Source: JBBDRJ01 sp963766295
Lineage (GTDB): Bacteria; Actinomycetota; JAICYB01
Length of the DNA stretch: 64,000 bases
NCBI GenBank assembly: GCA_963766295.1
Contig: CAVXYW010000002.1
Coordinates: 1,364,001-1,428,000 of the forward strand
Reading direction: 5' to 3'
Under the pieces are notes generated by a model, which was not told the DNA's origin, did no database searches, and saw only the letters and a list, made by a program, of their open reading frames with translations. The position numbers and the translations under genes were made by a program. Shown here piece by piece: positions 52,273 through 61,904 of the stretch (positions are counted from its first letter, which is position 1; each line of letters starts with the position of its first letter).

Positions 52273-54111
52273 TCACGCCTTCACAGCCTCAACGACTTCG
52301 GCCGCTATGTCGTATCGGGAGAACGGCGCCATCAAGTAGATGCCGGCGGCCTCGGAGCGAAGCTCCCCGGCAACATCGACCGCTATGCGCCGACCTTCGG
52401 CGCTCCCCTTGTCGCCAGCCTTGCTCATCCGGTCGCGAACCTCATCGGGGATCGAAACCCCTGGAAGCTCGTTGTGAAGGAACTCGGCGTGCCGTGAGGT
52501 GACGAGCGGCAGGACGCCAACGAGGATCGGTAGCTCGAGCGGGCCGTGACTCTCCTCGTATGCCTTGCGGAATCGCCGCAGCGGATCAACCGAATACGCG
52601 GGCATCGATAGAGCGAAATGCGCGCCCGAGTCGATCTTCTTCTTCAGCAGGCGCGCCTCGCGGTCGAGGTCGGAAGCGGCGAGGTTGACCGCACAGCCAA
52701 CGAGGAAGTTGGTCGGCTCCCCAATAGAAGCACCGACACGATCCCTTCCTTTGTTCAATGATTCCGTGACCAACGTGATCAAGCCGGTCGGAACAACGTC
52801 GACGTTGTCGGTTGCGGCCGGGTAATCGCCGATGCGAGCGGGGTCGCCGAGAACGACGAACAGATTCCTTATGCCAAGCGCATGCGCAGCAAGGAGATCT
52901 CCTTGTATTCGGAGAAGGTTTCGACCGCGCGTCGGGAAGTGAAGGATCGTCTCGATCCCTGCGCGCTCTTGGATCAGAAGTGCGGGCGCCCACGGGCTCA
53001 TCCGCATCTTGGCCATCGGACTGTCGGCGACGTTGATCGCATCGGCCCCCGCCTCGGCCAAGGTCTCGGCGGCAGTTACGAGCTTGGCGGTATTTGTCGA
53101 TCGGGGTGGATCCATCTCAACGCTGATCACGAACCGGCCCTCGCGAAGCTTGGTCTCGAACGGAGTCGGTGGTGTTGATAGGTCGCTCACGACTTCGGTC
53201 TGCGCCGCGCGCGGAAGGATCTCGAGATGAAGCTGGTCGGGCGCGCCTTTGAGAGCTTCGGCCATGGCTTTGATGTGCTCCGGATGCGTTCCGCAGCAGC
53301 CGCCGACGATCGAAGCGCCCGCAGCAACGAATGCTCTTGCGTAGTCGGCCAGGTACTCCGGTGTCGCGGGGTACACGATGCGCTGCCCCGCTCGGGCCGG
53401 TCCTCCGGCGTTCGGTAATGCAACGAGCGGCTTGTCACCGACCAAGGGCTGCATCAAGTGCACGATGCGTAGAACTTGAGCGGGGCCCTCTGAACAGTTG
53501 ACGCCGACCCCATCGGCGCCGAGCTCCACGAGCTTGGTTCCAACTTCTTCCGGCGTCGAACCGAGAAGCGTGCGGTCATCACGCGTGAATGTCGCGAGGA
53601 CGACCACGGCAAGATCGCAAACGGAACGCGCGGCCTTGAGGGCTTCGTCCATCTCGTTTATGTCAGATTGCGTCTCGATGACGATGAAGTCGGCGCCGGC
53701 ATCCGAGAGAACGGAGATCTGCTCGGCATAGGCCTCCCGAGCACGCTTGCGACTGACGCGGCCGTAGGGCGCGAGACGCACTCTCAGCGGACCGACGGAA
53801 CCGGCGACGATGGCGCCGGTCTGCTTAGCGATCTCGACGCCTGTACGATTCAGCTCTTCGACTCGGTCTTCGAGTCCGTGCTTGGCCAGACTGAATCGAT
53901 TGGCACCGAAAGTATTCGTCTCGATGAGCTTGGCCCCCGCTTCGACGAAGAGCCGGTGGGCCTCGAGTACGACGCTCGGTCGTTCGATGTTCAGCACCTC
54001 GAGGCAGCCGTCGATGTCGACCAGACCGCGTTCGATGAGCGACGTGCCTAGACCGCCGTCGGCGAGCAACGGCTCGGAAGCGACCAAAGCGCGCAGATCG
54101 GCGCCGTTCAT
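52273..54111 (-). CDS. Bifunctional homocysteine S-methyltransferase/methylenetetrahydrofolate reductase
   Basis: A 612-residue two-domain protein. The N-terminal half is a zinc methyltransferase: GGLGTSLIERGL, then Cys in GVNCSEG and Cys-Cys in GGCCGTHPEH. The C-terminal half is an MTHFR barrel (ISVEMDPPRS, LFVVLGDPAR, PILVGVLPL). It resembles YitJ of Bacillus. It would make 5-methyl-THF and use a methyl donor to form methionine from homocysteine. It is alone between the HNH gene and ispH. Confidence 0.94.
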   Translation of the reverse strand: MNGADLRALVASEPLLADGGLGTSLIERGLVDIDGCLEVLNIERPSVVLEAHRLFVEAGAKLIETNTFGANRFSLAKHGLEDRVEELNRTGVEIAKQTGAIVAGSVGPLRVRLAPYGRVSRKRAREAYAEQISVLSDAGADFIVIETQSDINEMDEALKAARSVCDLAVVVLATFTRDDRTLLGSTPEEVGTKLVELGADGVGVNCSEGPAQVLRIVHLMQPLVGDKPLVALPNAGGPARAGQRIVYPATPEYLADYARAFVAAGASIVGGCCGTHPEHIKAMAEALKGAPDQLHLEILPRAAQTEVVSDLSTPPTPFETKLREGRFVISVEMDPPRSTNTAKLVTAAETLAEAGADAINVADSPMAKMRMSPWAPALLIQERAGIETILHFPTRGRNLLRIQGDLLAAHALGIRNLFVVLGDPARIGDYPAATDNVDVVPTGLITLVTESLNKGRDRVGASIGEPTNFLVGCAVNLAASDLDREARLLKKKIDSGAHFALSMPAYSVDPLRRFRKAYEESHGPLELPILVGVLPLVTSRHAEFLHNELPGVSIPDEVRDRMSKAGDKGSAEGRRIAVDVAGELRSEAAGIYLMAPFSRYDIAAEVVEAVKA

Positions 54112-54141
54112 CTATCGATTATCCCGGGTCATCGATCGAGG

Positions 54142-55080
54142 TCAGCGCGACGCTGCAACTTCCTTGGGCAGCGGGAAGCGAACGTCCTCGTCGATGACCC
54201 TCACTTCTTCGACCTCGGCGGGGCCGAACTTGCGGAGGAAGTCCAGGACGCTCTCAACGAGCCATTCGGGCGCCGAAGCCGAGGACGAAAGACCCACGAC
54301 GTCAACGCCCTCGAGCCACTCAGGATCGATCTGGGATTCGTCTTCGATGAGATAGGACTGCGCACCGTGTTGCTTGGCGACTTCGACCATCCGGAGTGAG
54401 TTCGACGAGTTCGGCGCACCGATGACGAGGATGAGCGGGGCCCTGGACGCGAGTACCTTGATCGCCGCTTGGCGATTCGTCGTTGCGTAGCAGATGTCGG
54501 ACTTGGTTGGCCCCGTGATGTTCGGGAAACGCTGGCGCAGCGTTTCGACGATCTCCCTCGTGTCGTCAACCGACAACGTGGTTTGCATGATGTAGGAGAG
54601 GTTGTCCGGATCGGGAACTTCGAGGTTCTCCGCCTCCTCCACGTCTTGAACGAGAACCGTTCGCGCCGGGGCCTGTCCCATCGTCCCTTCGACCTCCTCG
54701 TGTCCGGCGTGGCCGATGAGGACGATCGTCCGCTCCCGCTTGGCGAACCTGATGGCCTCGACGTGCACCTTCGTTACCAGCGGACACGTTGCATCGATCA
54801 GGCGCAGCTCCCGCTTTTGCGCGGTCTCGTAGACCTCGGGAGCCGACCCGTGCGCCGAGAGAACGCAATGGGAGCCGGGCGGGACCTCGTCGACCTCGTC
54901 GACGAAGATCGCGCCTCGCCGCTCGAGGCCTTCGACAACGTGCCGGTTGTGAACGATCTGCTTACGGACATATATAGGTGCGCCGTACCGGTCCAGTGCT
55001 CGTTCAACGATGTCCACCGCTCGGTCGACGCCGGCGCACCAGCCCCGGGGGGCGGCTAGCAGTATCTGTTCGACGGCCAC
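54142..55080 (-). CDS. ispH: 4-hydroxy-3-methylbut-2-enyl diphosphate reductase
   Basis: A 312-residue iron-sulfur enzyme, last step of the MEP isoprenoid pathway. The cluster cysteines are Cys15 (PRGWCAGV), Cys99 (DATCPLV) and Cys197 (SDICYATTNRQ); the substrate residues in LSAHGSAP, IGHAGHEEVEG and NSSNSLRM are present. GTG start. It is divergent from the MoxR gene. Confidence 0.97.
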   Translation of the reverse strand: MAVEQILLAAPRGWCAGVDRAVDIVERALDRYGAPIYVRKQIVHNRHVVEGLERRGAIFVDEVDEVPPGSHCVLSAHGSAPEVYETAQKRELRLIDATCPLVTKVHVEAIRFAKRERTIVLIGHAGHEEVEGTMGQAPARTVLVQDVEEAENLEVPDPDNLSYIMQTTLSVDDTREIVETLRQRFPNITGPTKSDICYATTNRQAAIKVLASRAPLILVIGAPNSSNSLRMVEVAKQHGAQSYLIEDESQIDPEWLEGVDVVGLSSSASAPEWLVESVLDFLRKFGPAEVEEVRVIDEDVRFPLPKEVAASR

Positions 55081-55083
55081 GCG

Positions 55084-55134
55084 ACCAGCCTACTGGGGCT
55101 GGTAGGGACCGAATGCGGCAAGGGTCCGTAGTAT
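55084..55134 (+). promoter_or_regulatory. ispH-moxR divergent gap: hairpin and -10-like element
   Basis: A 7-bp inverted repeat (55084-55090 and 55097-55103) with a 6-base loop, then TAGTAT at 55129-55134, which would start a nearly leaderless MoxR transcript. There is no clear -35. Confidence 0.35.
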
Positions 55135-55146
55135 CTTCGGCTCCGC

Positions 55147-56118
55147 ATGGCCCGCACATCCAACAAGAGCTTTGAGGCGTTCGCCACCTATTTCGATCGC
55201 GTCATCGAAGCCGTCGAATACGTGATCCAAGGCAAGCCGGACGTCGTACGGCTTTGCGTCGTCGCCCTCTTCGCAGAAGGCCACCTTCTGATCGAGGACG
55301 TCCCCGGTGTTGGCAAGACCATGCTCGCGAAGACCCTGGCTCGCTCGCTCGGCTGCTCCTTCCGCCGCATCCAGTTCACTCCCGATCTGTTGCCGACGGA
55401 CATAACCGGGGTTCGTATCTGGGGGCGCGGAAGCAGCCGCGACGAGTTCCGACCGGGACCGATCTTCGCGCAGATCGTCCTGGGAGACGAGATCAACCGG
55501 GCAAGCCCGAAGACACAGGCGGCCCTGCTCGAATCAATGGAGGAGCAGCAAGTCACCCTGGACGGCCACTCCTACCCGCTCGAGCGTCCTTTCATGGTCG
55601 TGGCTACGCAGAATCCGATCGAGCACGAGGGAACCTACCCGCTTCCCGAAGCCGAGCTCGACAGATTCCTGATGCGCGTGCGCATCGGTTACCCGGACCC
55701 CTCGGCGGAGATGGACGTTCTATCTGTTCACGCGCAACCTGGGCGCCTCGACGAGGTCGAGCCCGTGATCAGCGCGGCCAACGTCAAGAAGCTCATCGAT
55801 CTCGGCCACACCGTTCACGTGTCGGACAACATCAAGGAATACATCGTCGAAATGCTCGGCCGCACCAGGGAGCACGAGTACGCGTACCTCGGTGCGTCTC
55901 CACGAGCGGGCCTCATGCTCCTTCGCGCTGCGCGCGTACTCGCGGCTGCCGACGGCCGGGAATTTGTGGAGCCCGACGACATCAAAGAGCTCGCCGTTCC
56001 CGTTCTAGCCCACCGCATCATCATCACGCCCGAGGCCCAACTCGGTGGCGTCTCTCAAGAAGCCATCGTTGTGGACGGATTGGAATCGACGCCCGTTCCA
56101 AAGCGGGCACGCGCGTGA
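55147..56118 (+). CDS. MoxR-type AAA+ ATPase
   Basis: A 323-residue ATPase with Walker A DVPGVGKTM (Lys57), Walker B GDEINRASPKTQAALLESMEE and sensor motifs ATQNPIEHEGTYPLPEAELDRF. MoxR proteins act as chaperones for partner von Willebrand-type or DUF58 proteins. It overlaps the DUF58 gene (GTGA). Confidence 0.95.
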   Translation: MARTSNKSFEAFATYFDRVIEAVEYVIQGKPDVVRLCVVALFAEGHLLIEDVPGVGKTMLAKTLARSLGCSFRRIQFTPDLLPTDITGVRIWGRGSSRDEFRPGPIFAQIVLGDEINRASPKTQAALLESMEEQQVTLDGHSYPLERPFMVVATQNPIEHEGTYPLPEAELDRFLMRVRIGYPDPSAEMDVLSVHAQPGRLDEVEPVISAANVKKLIDLGHTVHVSDNIKEYIVEMLGRTREHEYAYLGASPRAGLMLLRAARVLAAADGREFVEPDDIKELAVPVLAHRIIITPEAQLGGVSQEAIVVDGLESTPVPKRARA

Positions 56119-57347
56119 CGACACGCGGTCGCACGATCGCAGCACTCGCCTTCGTGATGGTCGTCTTCGGACGGCTCGGCGGGATGCGCGAACTACTGAT
56201 GGCCGGCAGCGCGCTCGCCCTTACATTGCTCACCGGTTTCGTACTGGTCTGGATGCGTGGCGGCCGGGCCAAGGTCAAGCGCCGGATCTTCCCGGCCAGG
56301 ACGAGTGTTGGCGGCAAGGCTCGGATCGAGCTCGCCATCGAAGCAACGGGACGGATCGGGATGGGGCCGGTGCTCTTGTCGGACAGGCTCCCGAGCGTTC
56401 TGGGGCCAACACCCCGTCTCGCGCTACCCGGTGGACGAAGAAATCGCCAGCGTGCCGTCGCGTACACACTTGCGCCGAGGATGCGTGGCCGCTTCACGAT
56501 CGGTCCGCTGGAGATAACGAATACCGATCCGTTCGGTTCCGTACGTCGCCGAGTCAAGGTCTCGGGAACGTCGAGCCTGCTCGTTGTGCCGAGCTACGAG
56601 GACATCTCGATCCTTCCGTCCGGAGCACAACGCATGGGTGTGGTTCGTCACTCTCCTCTCGTCGGAACCGGCGACGAGTTCTACGCGCTTCGCAACTACG
56701 AAGAAGGCGACGACCTCAGAAAAGTGCACTGGCCGACGTCGGCCAAGACCGGCGAGCTCGTCATAAGGCAGGAGGAACTACTGGCCGAACCGCGTGCGCT
56801 CATCGTCCTCGATACGTCGGAGGCGAAGCACAAAGGAACGGGCCCCGGGTCTTCGCTGGAAGCTGCGATCTCGGCCTGCGCAGCCATTGGAGTACATGCG
56901 CTCAACCGACGAATGCGCATAGAGGTGATCACTCCGGATGGACCATTGCTCCAGACACGGCGTCCATCCAAGGAACAACTCCTGGAGGACCTGGCGCTCC
57001 TCAAGGCAAGCAAGAAGGTCGGCCTCGCTCACGCGCTGAGACACGCGGATCGTCCACGCGCGGGACGGCCCGGGCTCGTCGTGGTCATATCGCCGGGTCT
57101 GCGCAAGGACGACCTTCGCGCCGTAGCTCTCCGTATGCGTGGTTCAGTTCCCGGAGCGATCGTCGAGATCGACGCGGCAAGCTACGAAGCGAAGCGATCG
57201 CGCCGAAGTTCGTCGTCGTTCGATTTTCCCGGCGTGCCAGTAGTCCATCTGCAGGCCGGCGATTCTTTCCGCGCCGCTTGGCACACGACGATCAAGGACG
57301 GGCCGTTCGGCGGTCCGCCACAAAGAGATGTCGCTCTGGCGAGATGA
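56115..57347 (+). CDS. DUF58-domain membrane protein
   Basis: A 410-residue protein with two N-terminal helices (about residues 7-22 and 26-46), a beta domain, and the DUF58 signature YEEGDDLRKVHWPTSAKTG. A vWA-like fold follows (ALIVLDTSE). The GTG at 56115 overlaps the moxR stop; the open frame further upstream is only moxR read in another frame. It is the usual partner of MoxR and of the transglutaminase downstream. Confidence 0.93.
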   Translation: MTTRGRTIAALAFVMVVFGRLGGMRELLMAGSALALTLLTGFVLVWMRGGRAKVKRRIFPARTSVGGKARIELAIEATGRIGMGPVLLSDRLPSVLGPTPRLALPGGRRNRQRAVAYTLAPRMRGRFTIGPLEITNTDPFGSVRRRVKVSGTSSLLVVPSYEDISILPSGAQRMGVVRHSPLVGTGDEFYALRNYEEGDDLRKVHWPTSAKTGELVIRQEELLAEPRALIVLDTSEAKHKGTGPGSSLEAAISACAAIGVHALNRRMRIEVITPDGPLLQTRRPSKEQLLEDLALLKASKKVGLAHALRHADRPRAGRPGLVVVISPGLRKDDLRAVALRMRGSVPGAIVEIDAASYEAKRSRRSSSSFDFPGVPVVHLQAGDSFRAAWHTTIKDGPFGGPPQRDVALAR

Positions 57348-59457
57348 GCTCCGCGCTTCTCGAGCGACGCTGGCGTCGCTCGTTGCGCTCGCCCTAGTTT
57401 CGGTTTTCAGTATCGGTCGTCTGATCGAATCGCCGGACTTTCTCGTATGGGCGCTTCCCGCCGTCGCTATCGGTGCCGGCTTCGCACTCTTCTTCGGACA
57501 CCGATCACTCGGTGTCGGATTCGGACTGCTCGTCGTCGGCGGGTTCCTAACACTGCCCGCGCTTTTTGCGCGCGGAGAGACCGCAGCACTTTTCCCAACA
57601 CCGGATGCCGTCACTGCCGTGAGGAAGCTGATCTCGTCGGGTCTGTCGGCGGCTCCCAAGCAAACGCCTCCCGTAGATGCCGACCCACAGTTTCTGGTAC
57701 TCGTTTGGATCGGTTTGCTTCTGCTCGGGTTCCTCGGTGCGTCGTGGGTGGTCGTTCGCAGGCCGGTGGGGGCCGTCATCTCGGCGCTCGGCATCGTGAC
57801 GTTCACCGGCGCGATCGGCGGTGGCCCCGGCCGCGATGTCTACGCCGTTGTTGCCGTTGCGGCGACGATCGGTTTCTTCCTCGCCGAAGGTCGGCATCGA
57901 ATCGGGCGCTGGGCCGGTGGGCGATTGCGCATCCCGATCTGGTTCGGCCTTCCCACGCTCGCTGTCGCGACGGCGTTCGCGTTGGCATCTCCTATCGTTT
58001 TCGGAGATCAGCCGATCGTGCAGCTTCGATCGGCGCTTCGTCCGCGAGTGGTGATCATCAAGCCGCTCTCAGATATAAAGCGGCAGCTCAAGGTTGATCC
58101 ACCCATAGAGGTCATGCGTGTCACGGCTGCCCAGCCCACTTATTGGCGTCTAACCGGTTTGGATTCGTTCGACGGGAGAGAGTGGTCGCTCGAAGCACGA
58201 CCCGAACCCATCCGGGACGGAGTCATCCCACAACCCGATCCGCCGGCGACAGGCGAAACTCTTGAACAGTCGGTCAGGCTGACGTCGCTTCTATCCCCGT
58301 GGGTGCCGGCGGCCTACGCCGCTCGATCGCTCGACTCGAAAGCACAGATCGATCTCGACGAAAGTTCACAGACCTTGCTGCTGCGAGGCGATACTTCGCC
58401 GGGGCTTCAGTACACGGTCCGTTCGCAGCTTCCGCGTGTGCAGGTCAACACCTCCGGACCGCCTCGTGCCGTTTCCGACGACCGTGAGCGTCTGTTTGGC
58501 GAAATCGGCCGCCCGATCATCACCGGCGCGCGCACGCCGTTGGATATCGCGCGCAAGCTCGAAGAGCACTTCCGCGCATTCACATACAGCGAGGATGTGC
58601 CCGCCGGACACACGGTCGAACGTCTTCAGCAATTCCTCGCCGCACGCCGCGGGTACTGCGAGCAGTTCGCGGCGACGATGACGCTCATGCTGCGCGGCCT
58701 TGGTGTCGACGCGCGCGTCGGTGTTGGATTCCTCCCAGGCTCCCAAGCCGCCAACGAGTTCGTCGTCTCCACACGCGATGCGCATGCGTGGGTCGAGGCC
58801 AACATCCCGGGAGCGGGATGGACGACGTTCGACCCAACTCCGGGACGAGGCGCCGCATCGGCAGCCCCGGAGCTCAACGAGCCCGAAGAGGCGGAGCCGG
58901 TTCCCGAGCTGACGGCGGTTCCCGAACCGACTCCACAAACCGAAGACCTTCCAGCGGACGTGACACCCGGTGCCATCCCGTCGGCTCTTCTCAAGACCGC
59001 CCTGTGGAGCGCCGTTGGTCTCGCCGTCATAGGTGCTGTGCCAACGGCGAAGTTCGTTCGTCGGCGGCGCCGGCGCACGCGCGGGAGCAAAGATGCCGTT
59101 GTGCTCGGTGCTTATGCCGAACTCGTCGACCGCGCGCGCGATCTCGGATGGACGCAATCGGCGGCGGAGACTTACCGCGAGTTCGGCGCGCGGGTCGCCG
59201 CTGGCGCGGACGCCAGCGGGGAGCTCGCCCGCCTTGCCACCCGCGCGGTTTACGGACCCGGGCCGGTCTCCTCAGAGGAAGCGGCGTCTGCTTGGGCTGC
59301 TCTCGCAGTGGCACAGGCCGCATTAACTAAAAAGGCCTCACGCATAAGGCGCATCGTTGCCGTGTTCGATCCGCGCACCTTCCTGCCATCAGGGTGGTCA
59401 AGACGTCTGCGGGGACGCGTTCCACGTCGCCTGCGGCCTGCGGGTTCGAGCTCCTAA
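57328..59457 (+). CDS. Membrane transglutaminase-like protein (TgpA/DUF3488-type)
   Basis: A 709-residue protein with about six N-terminal helices, an extracytoplasmic transglutaminase domain with triad Cys444 (RRGYCEQFA), His486 (DAHAWVE) and Asp502 (FDPTPG), a Pro/Glu-rich linker, another helix and a C-terminal DUF4129-like domain. The moxR-DUF58-transglutaminase order is common in actinomycetes; the cross-linked substrate is unknown. It overlaps DUF58 by 20 bases. Its stop overlaps that of the convergent gene. Confidence 0.93.
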   Translation: MSLWRDELRASRATLASLVALALVSVFSIGRLIESPDFLVWALPAVAIGAGFALFFGHRSLGVGFGLLVVGGFLTLPALFARGETAALFPTPDAVTAVRKLISSGLSAAPKQTPPVDADPQFLVLVWIGLLLLGFLGASWVVVRRPVGAVISALGIVTFTGAIGGGPGRDVYAVVAVAATIGFFLAEGRHRIGRWAGGRLRIPIWFGLPTLAVATAFALASPIVFGDQPIVQLRSALRPRVVIIKPLSDIKRQLKVDPPIEVMRVTAAQPTYWRLTGLDSFDGREWSLEARPEPIRDGVIPQPDPPATGETLEQSVRLTSLLSPWVPAAYAARSLDSKAQIDLDESSQTLLLRGDTSPGLQYTVRSQLPRVQVNTSGPPRAVSDDRERLFGEIGRPIITGARTPLDIARKLEEHFRAFTYSEDVPAGHTVERLQQFLAARRGYCEQFAATMTLMLRGLGVDARVGVGFLPGSQAANEFVVSTRDAHAWVEANIPGAGWTTFDPTPGRGAASAAPELNEPEEAEPVPELTAVPEPTPQTEDLPADVTPGAIPSALLKTALWSAVGLAVIGAVPTAKFVRRRRRRTRGSKDAVVLGAYAELVDRARDLGWTQSAAETYREFGARVAAGADASGELARLATRAVYGPGPVSSEEAASAWAALAVAQAALTKKASRIRRIVAVFDPRTFLPSGWSRRLRGRVPRRLRPAGSSS

Positions 59458-60463
59458 GCCCCGACGGGCTGGCCGTCCTCGATCTGATCGAGGTACTCGG
59501 ACAATCCGTAGCCCGTCTTGCCTTCCCAGCTGTATTCCGTCAGGCCTTCACCGATGCGCGTGACCTTTCCTTCGCGCCGGTTGCGCAATGGGATGAAGGA
59601 CATGACCCGTCCGGTTATCTCGATCTCACGATCCGGCGTGCGCGCAACACAACGGAAGGTCTCTTGGTCCTTCTCCTCGGTCCACTGCGTATCGAGTGAA
59701 GCATCGAGGATCGGCGTGTAGTTGCCGTTCTCGAACACGACGCCACCGCGACGGACATTCCCGTCTCGGCCGGCGATGATCGAGACCATGAACCCCGCGT
59801 CTTCGCCGGCATTGCACGTCAGCCATCGGTACCAATAGGGCGCCTGCCACGAGCGCGGCCCCCAGGAGTGATCGCGCAGACCGAAGCCGTCGATCTCCCA
59901 AGAGTCCGCTCCGACGGTGATCCGTCCGCGAGCGCCGACGTGCTGCTCGTAGTGGCCCTTGGCGAATTGCATCGACTCGGGGACGATGTCGCCTTCTTCG
60001 ACCTCGGGCTCGCCTCCCATCATCGGTGACAGCCCGCGATAGGTGAGTTCGACGGTGCAGTCAACGTGCTCCGCTTCGGTGAAAGCCTTGCGCGGGTCCT
60101 TCATCGCGTTGGGTTCGGTAAGCAGCGCGACCTTTCCGTCGTATGTGACTCGCTGCTCCTTGAACGGCTCGGTCACCTCGAACTTCATCCCGCCGGCATC
60201 GAAGGCGTCGTTGTTGTCGATGTGCGGTCGCGAGTACATGAAGGCGACCGGCTTCTTATCGGGGTAGGCCCCCAAACTCCCCCCGGCATGTAGATGCAGT
60301 TGGTCATCTCGGCGTATCCCTCGTTGGCTCGGTTCCCGAGCCGGAACCACGCGCCGACGTCCACCTTGGGGTCGTACACGTTGAAGTACATCGACTCGTT
60401 GAACGTCTGTGCGGACTCGAGCTCGTGCATGTACTCGTCCTGCGGCTCTAGACGGATCCTCAT
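59454..60463 (-). pseudogene. Lipocalin-like (AttH/CrtC-type) protein, broken by a 1-base frameshift
   Basis: Two frames join into one protein of about 336 residues. The first starts at ATG 60463 (with AGAGGGAG upstream) and reads to ...TNCIYMPGG; the second continues SLGAYPDKKPVAFMYSRPHI to the stop at 59454. The switch falls in a run of six C (60279-60284); one extra base restores the frame. DGFGLRDHSWGPRSW is the conserved core of beta-barrel proteins related to hydroxyneurosporene synthase/AttH, often near APH-family kinases. A sequencing error in the homopolymer is as likely as a real mutation. Confidence 0.85.
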
Positions 60464-60518
60464 TTGAACTCCCTCTCCCGGGTTGGTTCCTAAGCCGGCC
60501 GGATGCAACGATACGCCG

Positions 60519-61511
60519 ATGGCTAAAGCCGACGAGTTGCGCGAGCAACTGATCTCGTTCTGTTCGTCCCGCTCGGGCTCCGGTGTCGAGATCGACGAAC
60601 TGGTACGTCTCTCCGGGGGCGCATCTCGCGAGACGTGGTCGTTCGCGATGTCGGACGGGAACCAAACGCGCAAGCTCATCCTCAGGCGAGACCCGCTTGG
60701 TGCACCGCCCCGCGGAGACAAAAGAGACGAGGTTGGTTTGCTCGAGCGGGCGACCAAGGCCGGCGTCCCGGTACCGACGGTTCTTTGGAACTCGGAAGGC
60801 GAGGAGCTCGGCTCCCCCGGTTTCATCATGGAGCACGTCGAGGGCGAAACGATCGCCCGGCGCATCCTTCGCGACGATGAGTACGCCGCGGCCCGTCCGG
60901 TGATGGCAGCGCAGTGCGGTGAGATCGCGGCCAAGATCCACTCGATCCCCACGGGGGATCTCGACGGCATGGAACCACCGGACGGAAGTCCGGCCCAGAC
61001 CGTTCTCGATCAGTACTCGACGCTCTTGGAGTCCATGGGCGAGCCGCATCCGGTGTTCGAGCTCGCCATGCGCTGGCTGAGCAAGCGCATGCCCGGATCG
61101 GATCGCACAACCCTCGTGCACGGAGACTTCCGAAACGGGAACTTCATCGTCGGTCCAGACGGGATCCGGGCCGTGCTCGATTGGGAGCTGGCCCATATCG
61201 GCGATCCGTGGGAAGACCTGGCGTGGGTGTGCATGAGGTCTTGGCGTTTCGGTGCGCCGGGAGAAGTCGGCGGTTTCGGCGAACGCGAAGACTTCTACAC
61301 GGCTTACGAAAAGACTTCTGGTCTTCCCGTCGATCGCAACGCCGTGAAGTGGTGGGAGGTCATGTCCAACGTGAAGTGGGGCGTGATGACGATCGGCCAG
61401 GCGTTCACGCATCTTTGGGGCCACGTCCGGTCACTTGAACTGGCCGCTATCGGCCGCAGAACGGTCGAAACGGAATACGACGTCTTACGACTCATCAAGG
61501 AGGTCGAGTGA
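60519..61511 (+). CDS. APH/ACAD10-type phosphotransferase
   Basis: A 330-residue kinase-fold protein. The N-lobe has LSGGASRETWSF and LILRRDP; the catalytic loop is VHGDFRNGNFIV (Asp as base, Asn for metal) and the metal Asp is in LDWELAHIGDPWEDLAW. Relatives act on small hydroxyl compounds such as 4-hydroxy acids or choline, not necessarily on drugs. It overlaps the DUF6285 gene (TGATG) and is divergent from the lipocalin-like gene. The ATG at 60519 fits the family better than the TTG at 60483. Confidence 0.9.
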   Translation: MAKADELREQLISFCSSRSGSGVEIDELVRLSGGASRETWSFAMSDGNQTRKLILRRDPLGAPPRGDKRDEVGLLERATKAGVPVPTVLWNSEGEELGSPGFIMEHVEGETIARRILRDDEYAAARPVMAAQCGEIAAKIHSIPTGDLDGMEPPDGSPAQTVLDQYSTLLESMGEPHPVFELAMRWLSKRMPGSDRTTLVHGDFRNGNFIVGPDGIRAVLDWELAHIGDPWEDLAWVCMRSWRFGAPGEVGGFGEREDFYTAYEKTSGLPVDRNAVKWWEVMSNVKWGVMTIGQAFTHLWGHVRSLELAAIGRRTVETEYDVLRLIKEVE

Positions 61512-61891
61512 TGCAGGACAGGCCGACAGCCGTCGAGTTGCTAAAAGCTGCCCAAGAGTTCTGCGAGAAAGACCTCGGCCCCCAGCTGACCGGTCGCCTT
61601 CGCTTCCACACGCGCGTGCTGCAAAACGTTCTCGGCATCCTCGAACGCGAATGGGAATTGGAGGAACATGCAGTCCGCGCCGAATGGGAACGACTTCAAA
61701 CGCTGCTATCGACCGATCAAGAGATTCCGCCGAGCTTCAAGGAGCTTTCGGAGAATGTGAGCGAGGCCAATCGATCTCTCGCTCAGCAGATCCGATCGGG
61801 AGCGATGGACGACTCGCTGGGTCAGATCGCCGACACGCTTTACGAAACTGTTGTCGAGAAGTTGGACATCGCCAACCCGAATCACCGCTAG
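61511..61891 (+). CDS. DUF6285-family protein
   Basis: A 126-residue helical protein resembling DUF6285, which is commonly encoded next to APH-family kinases and acyl-CoA dehydrogenases. RPTAVELLKAAQEFCEKDL and FHTRVLQNVLGILEREWEL are the recognisable parts. The ATG shares one base with the upstream stop. It is probably a partner of the kinase; no activity is known. Confidence 0.8.
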   Translation: MQDRPTAVELLKAAQEFCEKDLGPQLTGRLRFHTRVLQNVLGILEREWELEEHAVRAEWERLQTLLSTDQEIPPSFKELSENVSEANRSLAQQIRSGAMDDSLGQIADTLYETVVEKLDIANPNHR

Positions 61892-61904
61892 TCGGAGCGA
61901 TGCG

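Noticed and set aside
55254..57347. A 697-codon open frame across moxR and the DUF58 gene
   Set aside because: Only the part from 56115 resembles a protein family; the first 287 codons are moxR read in another frame.
60464..61424. The upstream half of a 656-codon minus-strand frame
   Set aside because: It is antisense to the APH-family kinase gene. The lipocalin-like gene starts at 60463 in another frame and is joined by a frameshift.
60519..61511. Aminoglycoside resistance gene
   Set aside because: The fold is APH-like but the neighbours (DUF6285, lipocalin-like) and the LDWELAHIGDP motif point to the metabolic ACAD10-type group.
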